Of a stretch of 64,000 nt of DNA, positions 23,990 through 34,750 are shown piece after piece. Made by a program: the position numbers and the translations under genes. A model generated the notes under the pieces. That model searched no databases and was not told where the DNA came from. It worked only from the letters and a program-made list of their open reading frames with translations. Every line of letters begins with the position of its first letter. Position 1 is the first letter of the stretch. This DNA comes from Nymphaea colorata (Eukaryota > Streptophyta > Magnoliopsida > Nymphaeales > Nymphaeaceae): the NCBI RefSeq assembly GCF_008831285.2, contig NC_045141.1, forward strand, positions 11,334,106 to 11,398,105, in the 5' to 3' direction.

Positions 23990-24715
23990 AAGCATAGCGT
24001 AACGTGTATTGGTTGGGCCGACCTATATACTATATCATAATGTATTGTAAATGTAGCATAGCATATCGTAAAATAGATTTTCTAATTTTTAAAAATATTA
24101 AAAAATCATAAAAAATATAAAAAATCATAAAAAATATAAAATGTCGTAAACATCCAACAAAATAAGCACAAAATCAGAATAAATCAAGAAAATGTATTTA
24201 AAGGAACATTCATGTATACCAACAACATATTCAAAAATAAGAAATCAGCAAATAACATAATAAGCATCCATCACAATTTTAAACTTGAAAATTTCATAAG
24301 ATCATAGGACTTAGAGGCTGAGGACTTGGTGAAAGCTTCCACTGGTTCCCACTATGAAAAAGCTTCTTCACCGGCTAATAGGCTCTCATAAATCCATGAA
24401 TCCTTAGTGTTTTTTGATGGAAATAGGCAAAATCTCTCCCTCCATGTCTCTTGCAGTATTTAGAAACAAGAAGAGAGAGAGAAAGGAGCGTAGAGTCTTT
24501 AAAACATAACGCGAAAAGGGGCCTTCAGGCCCCTTTTTATGTTTTTTCCCATATCGTACGATACGGGGGTGTATCAACCATATCGTAAGATATACAGTGT
24601 CCGTATCATATGATATGGGCGATACGCTTACGATACACGAGCGTATCGTGTATTGTAACCATAACATATAGATTTTCTAAACCTATGCGGTACGCGCATC
24701 GTACGATACAGATAA
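23990..24715. repeat. TATCGTACGATA-rich interspersed repeat
   Basis: The palindromic word ATCGTACGAT and variants (CGTATCATATGATATGGG, GCGTATCGTGTATTGTAACC) crowd the right end at 24545-24715. The left end carries GTGTATTGGTTGGGCC and ATATCGTAAAAT. An A-rich middle has an internal AAAAAATCATAAAAAATAT repeat. A hairpin with 10-bp stem (AAAAGGGGCC/GGCCCCTTTT) lies at 24514-24537. Probably a non-autonomous element. Confidence 0.45.
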
Positions 24716-24719
24716 CACT

Positions 24720-25735
24720 GAAATAAAGTATTATTCAACTTTGGGTTTGCTTTTCAAAAAGTAGTAAAACTTCAAATGAGTTTCAGCAATGCATATTATT
24801 AATGCTATGCAAGGAACCCATTAAAGGTTCAATTTGCCTAAACAATTACAAAAAGTTCAATAAAAATTAAAGCAGCCAACAACACAGGTTGAATGTTAGA
24901 TCTGTAGTTCAATAATAAGTCGAGTACTGTTACACACAAGAAGATGTCTACTTCGACTGTTTTATGGCCCATAGTCTACTTGACCTGCCTTTCATGTACA
25001 AGAAATGACCAACTGCACGCACACCATGTTCCATCAATTAACTGGGCCTTGCAATGGCCAACTAGACCAATTAGTGTTGCCACAATTTGCTTATTCATCC
25101 ATTTGATCAGCACACAAACCGTGATGGACAACACTTCTGAACAGTCGAAAATATAACATAACATGGTTATTAGCTATTTCTATGGCACATAACTTATTCA
25201 TTGCATCAATACAAGCCTCCAAACAATATTTAAAAAAGTTTTGCAAGGGCGTAGCACATTCATATTACATCACTATGTTCTTTACACGTATAGCGCAGTT
25301 GCTCACTAGTTCATCTTCTTGGACACCATATACATCTGCACTAGTATCTGATAATCAATTGGGTTGTTAAGTCCCAGAATGCCCACTGGTACTAGAAATC
25401 CAAAGTTCAGAGGTCGGCCCTGTGGCTTCCAAATCAAGAAGTTGATCACCTTATGAAAAATATTGCGGAAACAATAAGGATATACCACTTTTTTCTATTC
25501 AAATTCCTGTGGAAATATGAAAGAGGATATGCCAGATTTGCAAAGTCAACCTCATGTACGTACTTTTGTGAAGGGTGAAGGGTGTTGCAGTCACTGTTTG
25601 GTACCATATGCCTAATAAATAGGTTAATCAATCAGTAGTCGCTTCTAGGCAATAACTCTGAGCCCCAAGAAATTCGGGGAGTACTGGGCATCTTACTTCT
25701 CAGAAAAGACCACCTTCTCTAAACAACATAAGATA
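24720..25735. other. Non-coding stretch, possible intron
   Basis: No domain recognised. Minus-strand short frames such as the one around 25385-25425 (KPQGRPLNFGFLVPVGILG) look protein-like in composition but have no assignable family. Confidence 0.35.
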
Positions 25736-26023
25736 TTAATTTAAAGCCGACGTTTGCCTTTTATGTCTACTAAAAGATGCCAAGTTTAGGTGTAGCAAGT
25801 CCGAAATATCGTAGACTTTCAATACACTGGTTTTACTCCCTGCTCTTGGAACCAAAATGAGAAGAGGATACTGTATTTCATTCAATACAAGCCAAGAACC
25901 ACGGTTATGCCAGTGGTAGGCTTGTCTATGTGTTGATGGCAGTACTCCGATATGCAAATCAATGGTCATATCAGTGTTTCCCGCTTGGCTGTAATACTGA
26001 ACGGTCTGAACAGAAGTTCCTAG
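25736..26023 (-). other. Exon-like open frame of unknown family
   Basis: On the minus strand a frame is open for about 95 codons from a GTTTAG that could be a splice acceptor (ending at 26024) to a stop at 25736. It reads GTSVQTVQYYSQAG, then DLHIGVLPSTHRQAYHW, SWLVLNEIQYPLLILVP and VYDISDLLHL. The composition is balanced and hydrophobic patches alternate in a protein-like way, unlike neighbouring chance frames. It ends just left of the LTR of copia relic B, so that element may have inserted in the preceding intron. I do not recognise the family, and it may be a fragment. Its real 3' end could be a donor site before the stop. Confidence 0.35.
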
Positions 26024-26099
26024 CTAAACTTCTACCTGAAAGAACTGACAGAAAAAATTACGCCATTGCTTACCTTACTAGTATACAACACAGAGCATG

Positions 26100-26451
26100 C
26101 ACCAGATACATGTACAGAAACAGAGCTACGCTACAAGGGAAGAATGGAAACCAGAGTAGAAGTGCCTGAACATTTCATTTCTCAACACTTATTTATAGTT
26201 ACATATAAGGTTACAATGCATAAAAACAAGAAAAAGAGAATTAATGGATTTTCTGAATTAATAATTTCTCATTCTTGAACTGCCTAGAATGTTCTCTGTA
26301 ACAGAATTTTCCTCCGTCTTTCATGCTGTGATATTTATCTGCTGAGCTTAACAACCCTGATTGGAGCTTATAACAAAAATATCCTTGTGGACCACCACTA
26401 TGCATACAATGAAACTCATGCATCAACCTTTCACACCATAAACCTTTCACA
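26100..26451 (-). repeat. 3' LTR of copia relic B
   Basis: Starts TGTGAAAGG at 26451, directly after a polypurine tract, and reads leftwards. A TATAAATA box lies at 26190-26197 (minus strand). The left edge near 26100 is approximate because no partner LTR is available for comparison. Confidence 0.65.
26190..26197 (-). promoter_or_regulatory. TATA-like box in relic B LTR
   Basis: Minus strand CTATAAATAAGTG, in the normal mid-LTR position for a retrotransposon promoter. Confidence 0.5.
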
Positions 26452-26468
26452 CCCCCTTCTCAAACTGG
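26452..26468 (-). promoter_or_regulatory. Polypurine tract of relic B
   Basis: Minus strand CCAGTTTGAGAAGGGGG immediately before the LTR start, typical of plant copia. Confidence 0.75.
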
Positions 26469-26469
26469 A

Positions 26470-26990
26470 GCATGTAGGTTACATATGCTCAGTTTGGGTT
26501 TTAATCTTTGAAATACTTCTTCAGACACTGCCTTAGTAAACACACCGCAATTTGAAGCTGTGAAGGAACACATACCTGGTAATAATGGTTCCACTCTTGC
26601 TTCAGCACATTTTCGTGGGGCTTGCTTCAGCACATAAACTGATTTATATAACTTGCAAACACTGTTTCACCTTGGTCAACATAGCTTCGGGGGAGAGATA
26701 TATATATATGTCCTCATCTTGATCCCCATTTAGAAAAACATTATATACATACACTTGATGTAAATGGCACTTCGTTTAGCTGGAATAGCAAAAAGACAAT
26801 GCACTGTCACTAGCTTAGCCACAAGAGCATAAGTTTCATGAAAATTAATCCCTTCAACTTGAGAGAAACCTTGAACTACTAGTCGTGCTTTGAACCTCCT
26901 TACATCTTCATTGGCATTGTGTATAAACCCATTTTCAGCCGTTGGGTTCAACTTCACTTGGAGAACTCACCAATGACCATGTGTTATTGT
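26470..26990 (-). pseudogene. Copia RT start fused to RNase H tail by deletion
   Basis: The first part of reverse transcriptase is readable from about 26985: RRFKARLVVQGFSQVEGINF, then a Thr-Tyr-Ala-Leu-Val-Ala-Lys run (ETYSPVAK in homologues), NVFLNGD in a second frame, and YVLKQAPR where relatives have YGLKQAPR. The frame then passes to an FTKAVSEEVFQRLKPKL-like RNase H end just before the polypurine tract. The YVDD active-site block and most of RNase H are missing, so it could not copy itself. A TA microsatellite (about 26698-26709) interrupts the coding region. Confidence 0.75.
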
Positions 26991-27009
26991 CTTCTACAGC
27001 CTTAATCTA

Positions 27010-28500
27010 TGCTTGCATATGCTAAGTCCAACGAGGATCTTGTTTGGCTTCAATATAAGATGTTGGCTCAACATATTGAGATATATTTAAGAGAAAGGAT
27101 TTGTGAGCAGGTGAGAAATGATCAAATGAGAGAGTTTTGGACAAAGGGTACCCGGACGACGACTTTCTTCAGGTAAGTTGACCCAGATGCCTTGGTGAGA
27201 GCAGCTCCACAGTAAAAATTTCTCAAGGGCACAGAAGGTTTAGTTTTTTGGGTTGAATGTCTTAGAATAGAAGAAGACTCATGAGCTGAATTCTGTCCAC
27301 AAATACTATTTTCTGACTGAGAAACTGGTTTTTGCTGATCATGAGAATTTGTTGAATTTTTCAGATTGAATATTTTCAATTAGAAGTTGAAGGTTAGGTT
27401 CAGAACCTTGCAGGTTTTGATTCTCATCAGTTTGTTCATTCCAACTTGGTTCCTTCTCACCAGAACTAGATTTTTCAAGAGTATTTTATTCTACAGGTAG
27501 AGGTATTACAAGAGACTGCAAATCTGTTTGGTCATTTTTGAAAGGAAATTCAGTCTCACAAAAAACAATATCCCTACTACAAAAAATATTTTTGGTTTCT
27601 AGATCTTAAAATCTATAAGCTTTTTGACCAATAACATAGGCCAAAAACACATAACGACTAGCTCTACAATCAAATTTAGATTTGGGCATTAGTTTGGATG
27701 CAAAGCACAGGAATCTAAAAACCTTTATATGAGTATATGAAGGCATTTTTATTGAATAAAATTTCAAAGGAATTTCTGAATTTCAAGATAGATGAAGGAG
27801 TCATGTTTATTATGTATGTGGCTGTTTTGATGTATCATCCTAATAACATATTGGTAACGAAGCTTCAAACCATAATGCTCGCGCAACATCAAGAATATGG
27901 CGATATTTACGTTCTACAACACCATTCTGCTGTGGCATGTAGCAGGAAGAGTGTTGATGAGAAATGTCTTTAATACTTAAGAAGTCATTCATTTCATTTG
28001 AGAAGAATTTTGACCCATTGTCAACCTTATGCTTAGAACTTCACAACTATATTGCTTTTCAACCATGTTTATAAAACTTTTGAGTAAACAAAAGGTTTCA
28101 CTCTTGAATGTCATCATATAGGTTCATATTGCTCTAAAGCATTCATCCACGATGGTGATAAAGTAGTTTGCTCCTAAATTGGAGGCCTAAGAATATGGCC
28201 CCTAAATGTCATAGTGAAGGAGGTCAAACACCTTACTTGAAATAGATTCACTTCTATTAAATGGTAATCTAGTCTGTTTTGCAAGCCTACAAGTTTCACA
28301 AAACAACTTGGAAAAAACAATAGCCTTATCACATTTAAAAAAAACAAAGTTCTGCAGCTGAGATGATGGCCAAGTCAGAGATGCCAGATATCTTTTTGAT
28401 TTGTGGACGTGTTCAACACTAATGGACTCTTTAAGACGTTAAGAGATCTATAAATGTAGAGCCCGTTCACCAACTCATCGACTCCAGTCGTCATCATTGA
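27010..28500 (-). pseudogene. Copia integrase of relic B, broken
   Basis: Integrase pieces are recognisable in changing frames. Near 27990-28020 the minus strand gives VDNGSKFFSNEM, close to the second catalytic Asp block. Near 27900-27945 it gives MPQQNGVVER with the catalytic Glu. The stretch at 27010-27700 is the Ser/Thr-rich linker between integrase and reverse transcriptase, with a GYPLSKTLSFDHFSP-like piece around 27120. Many stops and frameshifts prevent translation. Confidence 0.72.
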
Positions 28501-28679
28501 AGTCAAGTGCTGCAGAAAACAGAACTCGCAAATGAAGTTGAACAAAAGTTTATGTATGGAAATGAGATTGAATTAAAATTGAGAAGATAGTAGACATTTT
28601 GCAGCGTAAGATTAGGAGACAAATCGAGTTGTCCAATATGAGTGGCTGAAACTAGTTTATCGTTAGGCAGTCTAATAGA

Positions 28680-28790
28680 AAATTGAAACTGAAGAAGTGA
28701 CACATTGATCATAATGTTCAATGATGAACACATATGATCACTTGCGCCACTGTCCAAAATCCAATTACGAGAAGAATGAACAGACATACT
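28680..28790 (-). pseudogene. Copia protease of relic B
   Basis: Reads NWILDSGASDHMCSSL, the retroviral-type aspartic protease motif with the catalytic Asp, Ser and Gly all intact. It continues to a VSATHIGQLDL-like stretch further left. It would process the gag-pol polyprotein, but it is isolated by stops on both sides. Confidence 0.85.
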
Positions 28791-29039
28791 TGCAAAACTA
28801 CATTGTGTTGATGAGCGATCATTAAGAAGAAGTTTGATCTGATTGTATTCTTCTATTGTAAAAAAGGGTGCTGAATCTTTATTGAGATTTTTGGCTATTG
28901 CAACATAAGCTAAATCTATAGATTGAGGTTTTTCACCAGCATGGTCATCAGAAGCCTAGTAGGAAGCAGATTTCTCATACCTCTATTTGCCGTCTTTGGC
29001 ATTTGAAGGATATCCATTTAGTTTGAAACATCTCTCTTC

Positions 29040-29770
29040 GGTATGTCCTGAAATTTTGCAATAGCTATAGTAATATCAAAATTTTTTGTTGTTTCAACCT
29101 TTAGCAAACTTGAGATCGCCAGCAGTAGCAGACAAACCAACATTCTCAACTAGATTGCTTATCACTCGGGCCTCTCTTTGCTTTTCTTCTTGAAGCACAA
29201 GGGTGTAAACCTTGTTAACTGAAGACAATAGGGGACACAAAAAAATCTGTCCTGTAGTACTAGTGAATGTGTCATTCAATCCCATTAGAAATTGAATGAC
29301 ATGATCCACTCACAACCTATCAACCATGAGTTTCATAGTATCACAAGAGCACTCAGGAAGAAGTTCATAAGAGCTCAATTCATCCCACAACGATTTGATT
29401 TTAGTATAGTATGCAACAACAAACATGGTGTCTTGTGGCAGATGACAAGTAGCAGATTTTAACTGATATTTTTATGGTGCTATCCCTTGTGCGAACCATT
29501 TTCTAAGATCTTTAATTTTGGTATAGTATGCAGCAACAAACATAGTGTTTTGTGGCAGATGACAAGTAGCAGATTTTAACTGATATTTTCGTGGTGCTAT
29601 CCCTTGTGTGAGCCATTTTCTAAGATCAATCTACACGTCCATGGGAGATGTAGCATAAATCACACTACCCATAATTTCATGAGAAATAACATTGAGAAAA
29701 TAGAGCAATACCATATGATTGCAGTACCTCCAAGCCTTAACTCTGGTGCAGCGATATCTGGTAGGGCAAG
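29040..29770 (-). pseudogene. Copia gag of relic B, with internal duplication
   Basis: Gag sequence typical of copia: VIQFLMGLNDTFTSTTGQI and the EEKQREARV stretch at 29094-29309, followed on the left by remains of a zinc knuckle (CRYCKISGHTEERC-like, near 29045-29080). To the right a 117-bp tandem duplication disrupts the N-terminal part. Stops in several frames make it non-functional. Confidence 0.75.
29404..29637. repeat. 117-bp tandem duplication inside gag of relic B
   Basis: The segment from GTATAGTATGCAACAACAAA to TTTTCTAAGATC occurs twice with a 117-bp step and only a few differences. 117 is a multiple of three, so the frame could have been kept. Confidence 0.85.
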
Positions 29771-29774
29771 TGAT

Positions 29775-30087
29775 GTAATCTAACTTGCAAACAAACAATG
29801 TATGCTAGGACGATCGAAACTTCTATACTAACGTACTTACACTAGAAGACAACAAAGGATGACAACATATGAGCGATCATATACTAACGTACTTACATTC
29901 GACATCAAGTAAGAAGGAAATGAACGATCGCCCATTTATATGAGCGAGAGTGTAGAAATGGGCTGGATACTGAACAAGTATGCTGGATACTGAACAAGTA
30001 TTCTGGATCTGAATGGATCAACAAAGAAACAAATGAACATACTTACAAAATGGATCTCAAACAAAATATGTAAACCCAAAATTACAA
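29775..30087. other. Junction between copia relic B and gypsy relic A
   Basis: Non-coding. It holds a repeated word ATACTAACGTACTTACA (about 29836 and 29881) and a 20-bp tandem pair containing CTGGATACTGAACAAGTA (29962-30001). It could be part of an LTR, but no partner copy was found. Confidence 0.4.
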
Positions 30088-30480
30088 TTAACCCTTGGTG
30101 CGCCTCGAGTATCTACGTAGGAGCACCTCCTCTCGACTATGCTTCGGATCCACAGGGGATTTCATAGCTGAAGACTCATGATCTGCACTAATGCCCAAAG
30201 GTGGGACCTGAGGCGGGAAACTGGACCCAGAAGAGTGACGTGTCTGGTCCTGCTCTGCATCATTCTCCCCTGGTTGGAGAGAAGTCGTCTCCGACAAATT
30301 ATTGTCACCAGAGTAGGGAAACAGATCAGAAACATTGAAGATCGGTAAAATTTGCCAATCCTCAGGAAGCTCAAGCAGATAAACATTTGTTCCTAGACGG
30401 CGACTGATACGAAAAAGGCCATATTTCCTAGGACTTAACTTACTATAGGTACCAACAGGAGATCGCAGGTCGCAGATAGA
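30088..30480 (-). pseudogene. C-terminal tail of gypsy A polyprotein
   Basis: Minus strand reads a KYGLFRISRRLGTNVYLLEL-like stretch and then FNVSDLFPYSGD, the conserved end of gypsy integrases after the core. A Ser/Pro-rich tail runs to the stop at 30088. A chromodomain is not obvious. Confidence 0.7.
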
Positions 30481-31300
30481 CCCAAACGTGTTGACCTACC
30501 TCAAAGTTGACATCTCGACGACTCCGATCAACAAGGGACTCGTAAGTTTCATAGCTCTATTGGAGCTTCAGTTTGACTTGACTATGGACATCACGCATAT
30601 ACTCAATAGCATCAAGTGCCGCTAGAGCATGTTCTCCAGCACCAGATACTGGGGACAAGTTGACAACATGGTTCAGGGACTGACCATATACCACTTGAAA
30701 ATGAGTCTTCCCAGTGAAATGGTTGACTATGTTATTATATGCAAACTCAGCTTGTGGTAGCTATAAATCCCAAGTTTTTGTATTCTCTCCTACGAGACAC
30801 TTAAGCAGGTTTTCTAGAATTCTATTGACTACCTCGGTTTGGCCATCGGCCTGAGGGTGGTAAGCATAGAGACCATAGCGAACGCCATAAATGACTCAAG
30901 AACCTCGTGTCTCGATCTGAAGTGATTAAACGATAAAGTCCATGAAATCATGCTACATCTTTGAAATAGTAAGAGGCTAGCATGGCCTTTCCAGAATAGG
31001 TAGAGGAATATACAAGCCATTATTTTGACTATGCCTCTTTGCAATTTGGCAAGTACAACAACATTGAACAAATTTGACAACATCCTTCCTCATCTTAGGT
31101 TAATAGTAGCGTTCATCCATCAAGGAATATGTCTTGTCCTACTCAAAATGTCTTGACATTCCATCACCATGGAGTTCTACGATAAGTTGCAATCGTAATG
31201 AGTACTGAGGGATACACAACTTATTTAGCCATCGTGAATGAAAAATTTGGAGTCCAACGGTTGAGAAGTGGTAGAGCACTCGGCCCGAATGTGGCCAAAT
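30481..31300 (-). pseudogene. Gypsy A integrase, broken
   Basis: The DDE integrase core. The catalytic Glu region reads YHPQADGQTEVVNRILENLL around 30790-30865, followed by FAYNNIVNHFTGKTHFQVVY and SLNHVVNLSP. Upstream, a Cys-rich TCQIAKRHSQNNGLY stretch near 31020-31060 is the end of the HHCC zinc-binding domain. The frame changes at least once and several stops are present, so it cannot be expressed as one protein. Confidence 0.78.
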
Positions 31301-31314
31301 TCTGGGTCAGTATG

Positions 31315-31857
31315 TTACAAATCCTTGCAGCTTTCAAATCCAACTATCTTTACAGACATGGACATTGGGATATTGTTCTTTCTACTGAGGGCATCTGCAA
31401 CTCTATTGAGCTTTCCTGATTGATGATGAATTGAGAAGGTGTATTCTTGTAGGAAGTTGACCCACTTAACATGGCGAGCACTCATCTTCTTTTGGCTGTG
31501 GAGATACTTAAGTGCCTCATGATTTGTATACAGGATAAATTCTTTATAGATTAAATAATGCCTCCAATACCGAAGTGCCCGTGCAATATAATAGAATTCC
31601 AAATCTTAAGTAGAATACCGACATTTTGGTCCATTTAGCTTCTCACTAAAGAAAGTGACAAGCCTCTTGTTTTGACTAAGCACGGCTCCAATTCCGACCT
31701 TAGAAATATCACATTCTACCTCAAATAGCTTACCAAAGTTTGGTAAAGCCAGTACTGGGGCATGAGTCATATGATCCTTAATAGTGCAAAAGGCATCCTC
31801 AGCCGCTGGAGACCATAAAAAAGTTTCACCCTTGAGACACTTTGTGATAGGAGTCAT
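31315..31857 (-). pseudogene. Gypsy A RNase H, broken
   Basis: Contains the connection [16 protein letters not shown], the first catalytic region [18 protein letters not shown] and the later block YTNHEALKYLHSQ, then ARHVKWVNFLQEYTFSIHH and VADALSRK, all standard for gypsy RNase H. A stop near 31604 splits it. Confidence 0.88.
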
Positions 31858-31898
31858 GATGGTGCTGAAATTTCAGATGAATCTCTGGTAGAAAGTGG

Positions 31899-32875
31899 CT
31901 AGACCACATCGCCCACTATTCTCGGTGTTGGCCAATCTACAATAGCTTGCACCTTAGAGGGATCAGCTTGGACTCCTGATGAAACAATAAACCTCAAAAA
32001 GACAAGGTTCGAAGTGCGGAAACTACATTCTTTGGCATTGACAAACAACTTCTCCGTACGCAAGGTCTCTAGGACTTGATGCAGATGACCAAGATGATAA
32101 AAAATGGTGAGGCTAAAGACCAAATGTCATCGAAGTATACTACAACAAACTTCCCAATGTATAGCTGAAGGACTTGTGTCATGATGCTCATGAAGGTGCT
32201 GGGTGCATTGGATAGTCCAAATGGCGTGGCTATCATAGACCCCATCTCATGTCTTAAATGCAGTTCTCCACTCATCTCCTTCTCGAATTCTTATCTGATG
32301 GTATCCGATCTTCAAATCAATCTTCGAAAACACTTGAGCTCCCACTAGCATATCCAACATATCATCTAGTCTCGGAATAGAGAAACAGTACTTAATGGTG
32401 ATCTTATTGATAGCTCGACTATCAACGCACACCCGTTTCGTGCCATCTTTCTTTGGGGTCAGTAAAGCTGGAACTACACACGATCTAACACTCTCTCGAA
32501 TATGACCCTTTTGCAACAATTCATTCACTTGCCTCTGCAACTCAGCATGCTCAATGGGGTTCATCCGATAAACCGATAGGTTGGGTAAACTAGCTCCTAG
32601 GACAAAGTCTATAGCATGTTGAACTTCTCGGTTTTGTGGCAACCCTGGAGGCAGATCGTCTGACATAATGTCTTGAAACTCAGAAATGAGTGGCCCTACC
32701 TCTTTTGGAATGTCTGATGAGATCATAGACATAGGTTTAACAACCAAGGCATAGCAAAACCCATCTTCTTCACAATGATCCAAGAATTCTTTACAAGATA
32801 ATCCCACAAAATTGGATGGTTGTACTGGACAACCAACTCGTTGTGTTATGGTTTCCTTAGTGGGTAGCAAGACAA
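31899..32875 (-). pseudogene. Gypsy A reverse transcriptase, frameshifted
   Basis: The RT domain is spread over three overlapping frames. The first (from 32870) carries [55 protein letters not shown] and EWRTAFKT. The second carries [12 protein letters not shown] and the active site VVVYFDDIW with both aspartates. The third carries LRTEKLFVNAKECSF and VQADPSKVQAIVDW. Frameshifts near 32250 and 32100 break it, although each motif is well kept. Confidence 0.9.
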
Positions 32876-32879
32876 CTTT

Positions 32880-33190
32880 CCGGCTCTTAAATCTAAATAA
32901 ATAAGTATTCTTGTGTCCATTATGAACAATCTTCTGATCATAATGCGAAGGTCGACCAAGAAGAATGTGACATTAATTCATTGGAACAACATCGCACCAC
33001 ACCTCATCCAGGTAGTGTGGCCCCATAGAAATCTTCATTAGGCATCGTTGGGTGTCGTGAACTTCTTCACCCTTCTTAAATCAAGCCATCTTATAAGGTT
33101 GAGTGCAATTCTCAAGTTTCAAACCCAAAGTAGTAACTGCTTCTTGTGAAACTAGGTTCTCACATACACCACTGTCAATAATCACATCTC
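32880..33190 (-). pseudogene. Gypsy A protease, broken
   Basis: Minus strand reads VIIDSGVCENLVSQEA with the catalytic Asp-Ser-Gly, then LGLKLENCTQPY, and later CHILLGRPSHYDQ, the typical second half of gypsy proteases. Two stops lie between these blocks. Confidence 0.8.
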
Positions 33191-34417
33191 AAATATACCC
33201 CTCACACTTGCAACGAGTCCTAAAAATATTGCTACGCAGCCAATAAAAATATGATTTTCCCTTAGGTGCAGTCAAGACGTGACAAATTGACAAAAGGATG
33301 TTGATGTCATCATCATCAAAGTGTATAGCATCATCCTGATCAGAACTTGCATCAGACGAGCCGCTCGAGGCTTCCTTACCGTCAAAATCTAGTAGCTCCT
33401 TTATTGTCTCTGCTAAATGAGTTTTCTTTTTGGAATTTGGGCATTTTGAAGTTAAGTGACCTAACTCATAACATCTAAAACAACAGATGGTCTGGTCTGA
33501 ACTACAAGTTTTAGACCAGGTGTTATAGGCTAGACCTGATTGTTCGCCTTTACCAGGGGAAGGTGGTACGAGCCTTAACTCGACAGGTTTCGATGAACTA
33601 GCTCCCCTGGTTGGGAAACCTGACTTGGGATGGTACGAAGTGTCACCCCTAGACGCTCGGGTTTCATGCTTACGTTTTAAGGTTTCCTCTATGCTCATTG
33701 CATAACTACTTGCCCGATTTAGAGTATCGACTCTAAATCAATTAAATTTATCAGAAATAGAGGAACGAAGACCAGAAACCTACCTGCTAACCTGTTGATG
33801 CTCGGTCTTTACAATCTGGATGCGTATGGACAGTCGATGAAACTCTGCTGTGTAATCTGCTACAGATCTCGAGCTCTGACAAAGATTGAGGTACTCCTTG
33901 TATGCCCTCTCAATGTGGTCCGAAGGTACAAATTTGGTCTGCATCAGCCTCTGCATCTCACCCCAAGCCTTCACCGGCCTCTGACTGTGCTGCTCATATG
34001 ACCTCTGAAACTCAAACCACCATGTCTGGGCAAGTCCGTGCAGTCTGGTCGCAGCTAGTGGCACTCAGTGATGCTCCTCCACTTGATGGTAGTCGAAGAA
34101 GAACTGGATTGCATATGCCTAGTCAAAGTACTACTATGCATCAAATCGCCCAACAAACTCCAGAAGGTCCAACCTCGCCCCATATCTGGTGGGGCAATCT
34201 AGACAATTTGTGGTACTCCTGTGTCGATGGTCAACTGGTCCTGCTGGATGTGCACGCCAAAACTTGTCATCATCTGAATAGGCTTGAGTCGTTGTCAATC
34301 TTCGCTGGCGCATGGTGTCGGTATGGCTCAACAGGAGGTGGCCTCGGGTGGGTCCAATCTGCAAGGGGATCCACTAACACCTTTGCTATGGAGCGTAAGG
34401 AAGTGGCAACTCCATGA
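33191..34417 (-). pseudogene. Gypsy A gag with zinc knuckle, broken
   Basis: The gag region. Toward its start, DLLEFVGRFDA is followed after a stop by RLHGLAQTWWFEFQRSYEQ and KTKFVPSDHIERAY-like sequence, then QSSRSVADYTAEFHRL; this is the standard plant gypsy capsid (retrotrans_gag). After a break at about 33700-33780 comes a basic linker and the CCHC knuckle CFRCYELGHLTSKCP near 33440-33485. An acidic Asp-rich tail (DQDDAIHFDDDDIN) precedes the protease. Confidence 0.88.
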
Positions 34418-34430
34418 CTATACGTGCACA

Positions 34431-34750
34431 AAATAGAACTGGATCTTGGGCTTGGGTCACATGGGCAGTCGGATAGGCATATGGGTATGGATTTAGGAAT
34501 GGGTATGGGGTACGAAAAGGATTCACGTGTGGATTTGGTATGAATTTAAGGACGGATTTGGATAGGGGTTTAGATAAAGGTTTGGGTTGGATTGGGTTTG
34601 GATGGGGTTTGATCCTAAACTATTCGTAGGATTTGGGTTGGATTTTGGATCGGGTTTTGAGGATAGGAGGCTGGGTTTGAACTCGATCAAAAATCCATTA
34701 GAGGATGGGTCTGGTTTTGACCGGTCCAAGAAACAAAATGGGCAGGTTTT
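34431..34750. other. G-rich strand-biased spacer between two gypsy elements
   Basis: The plus strand is a series of GGTTTGGGTTGGATTGGGTT-like words with many GGGTTT/GGATTTGG repeats. The open frames across it on either strand are low-complexity products. It may be leader sequence of gypsy relic A or separate filler; neither LTR reaches into it. Confidence 0.5.

Larger units (their letters stand above)
26100..29770 (-). mobile_element. Ty1/copia relic B, internally deleted and truncated
   Basis: A minus-strand copia relic that retains, from right to left, gag, protease, integrase, the start of reverse transcriptase, an RNase H tail, a polypurine tract and one LTR. The active-site half of reverse transcriptase is deleted. 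No second LTR is visible on the right, where a gypsy relic begins about 300 bp further on. Confidence 0.85.
30088..34430 (-). mobile_element. Ty3/gypsy relic A
   Basis: A minus-strand gypsy retrotransposon body without recognisable LTRs. The order from right to left is gag, zinc knuckle, protease, reverse transcriptase, RNase H, integrase and a C-terminal tail, which is the gypsy order (integrase last). It is interrupted by many stops and frameshifts. Its 5' side meets a G-rich spacer and then the truncated LTR of gypsy element B in opposite orientation. Confidence 0.88.

Noticed and set aside
34523-34729. Asn/Pro-rich 68-codon minus-strand frame
   Set aside because: Low-complexity product of GGTTTGG-type repeats; no start context or domain.
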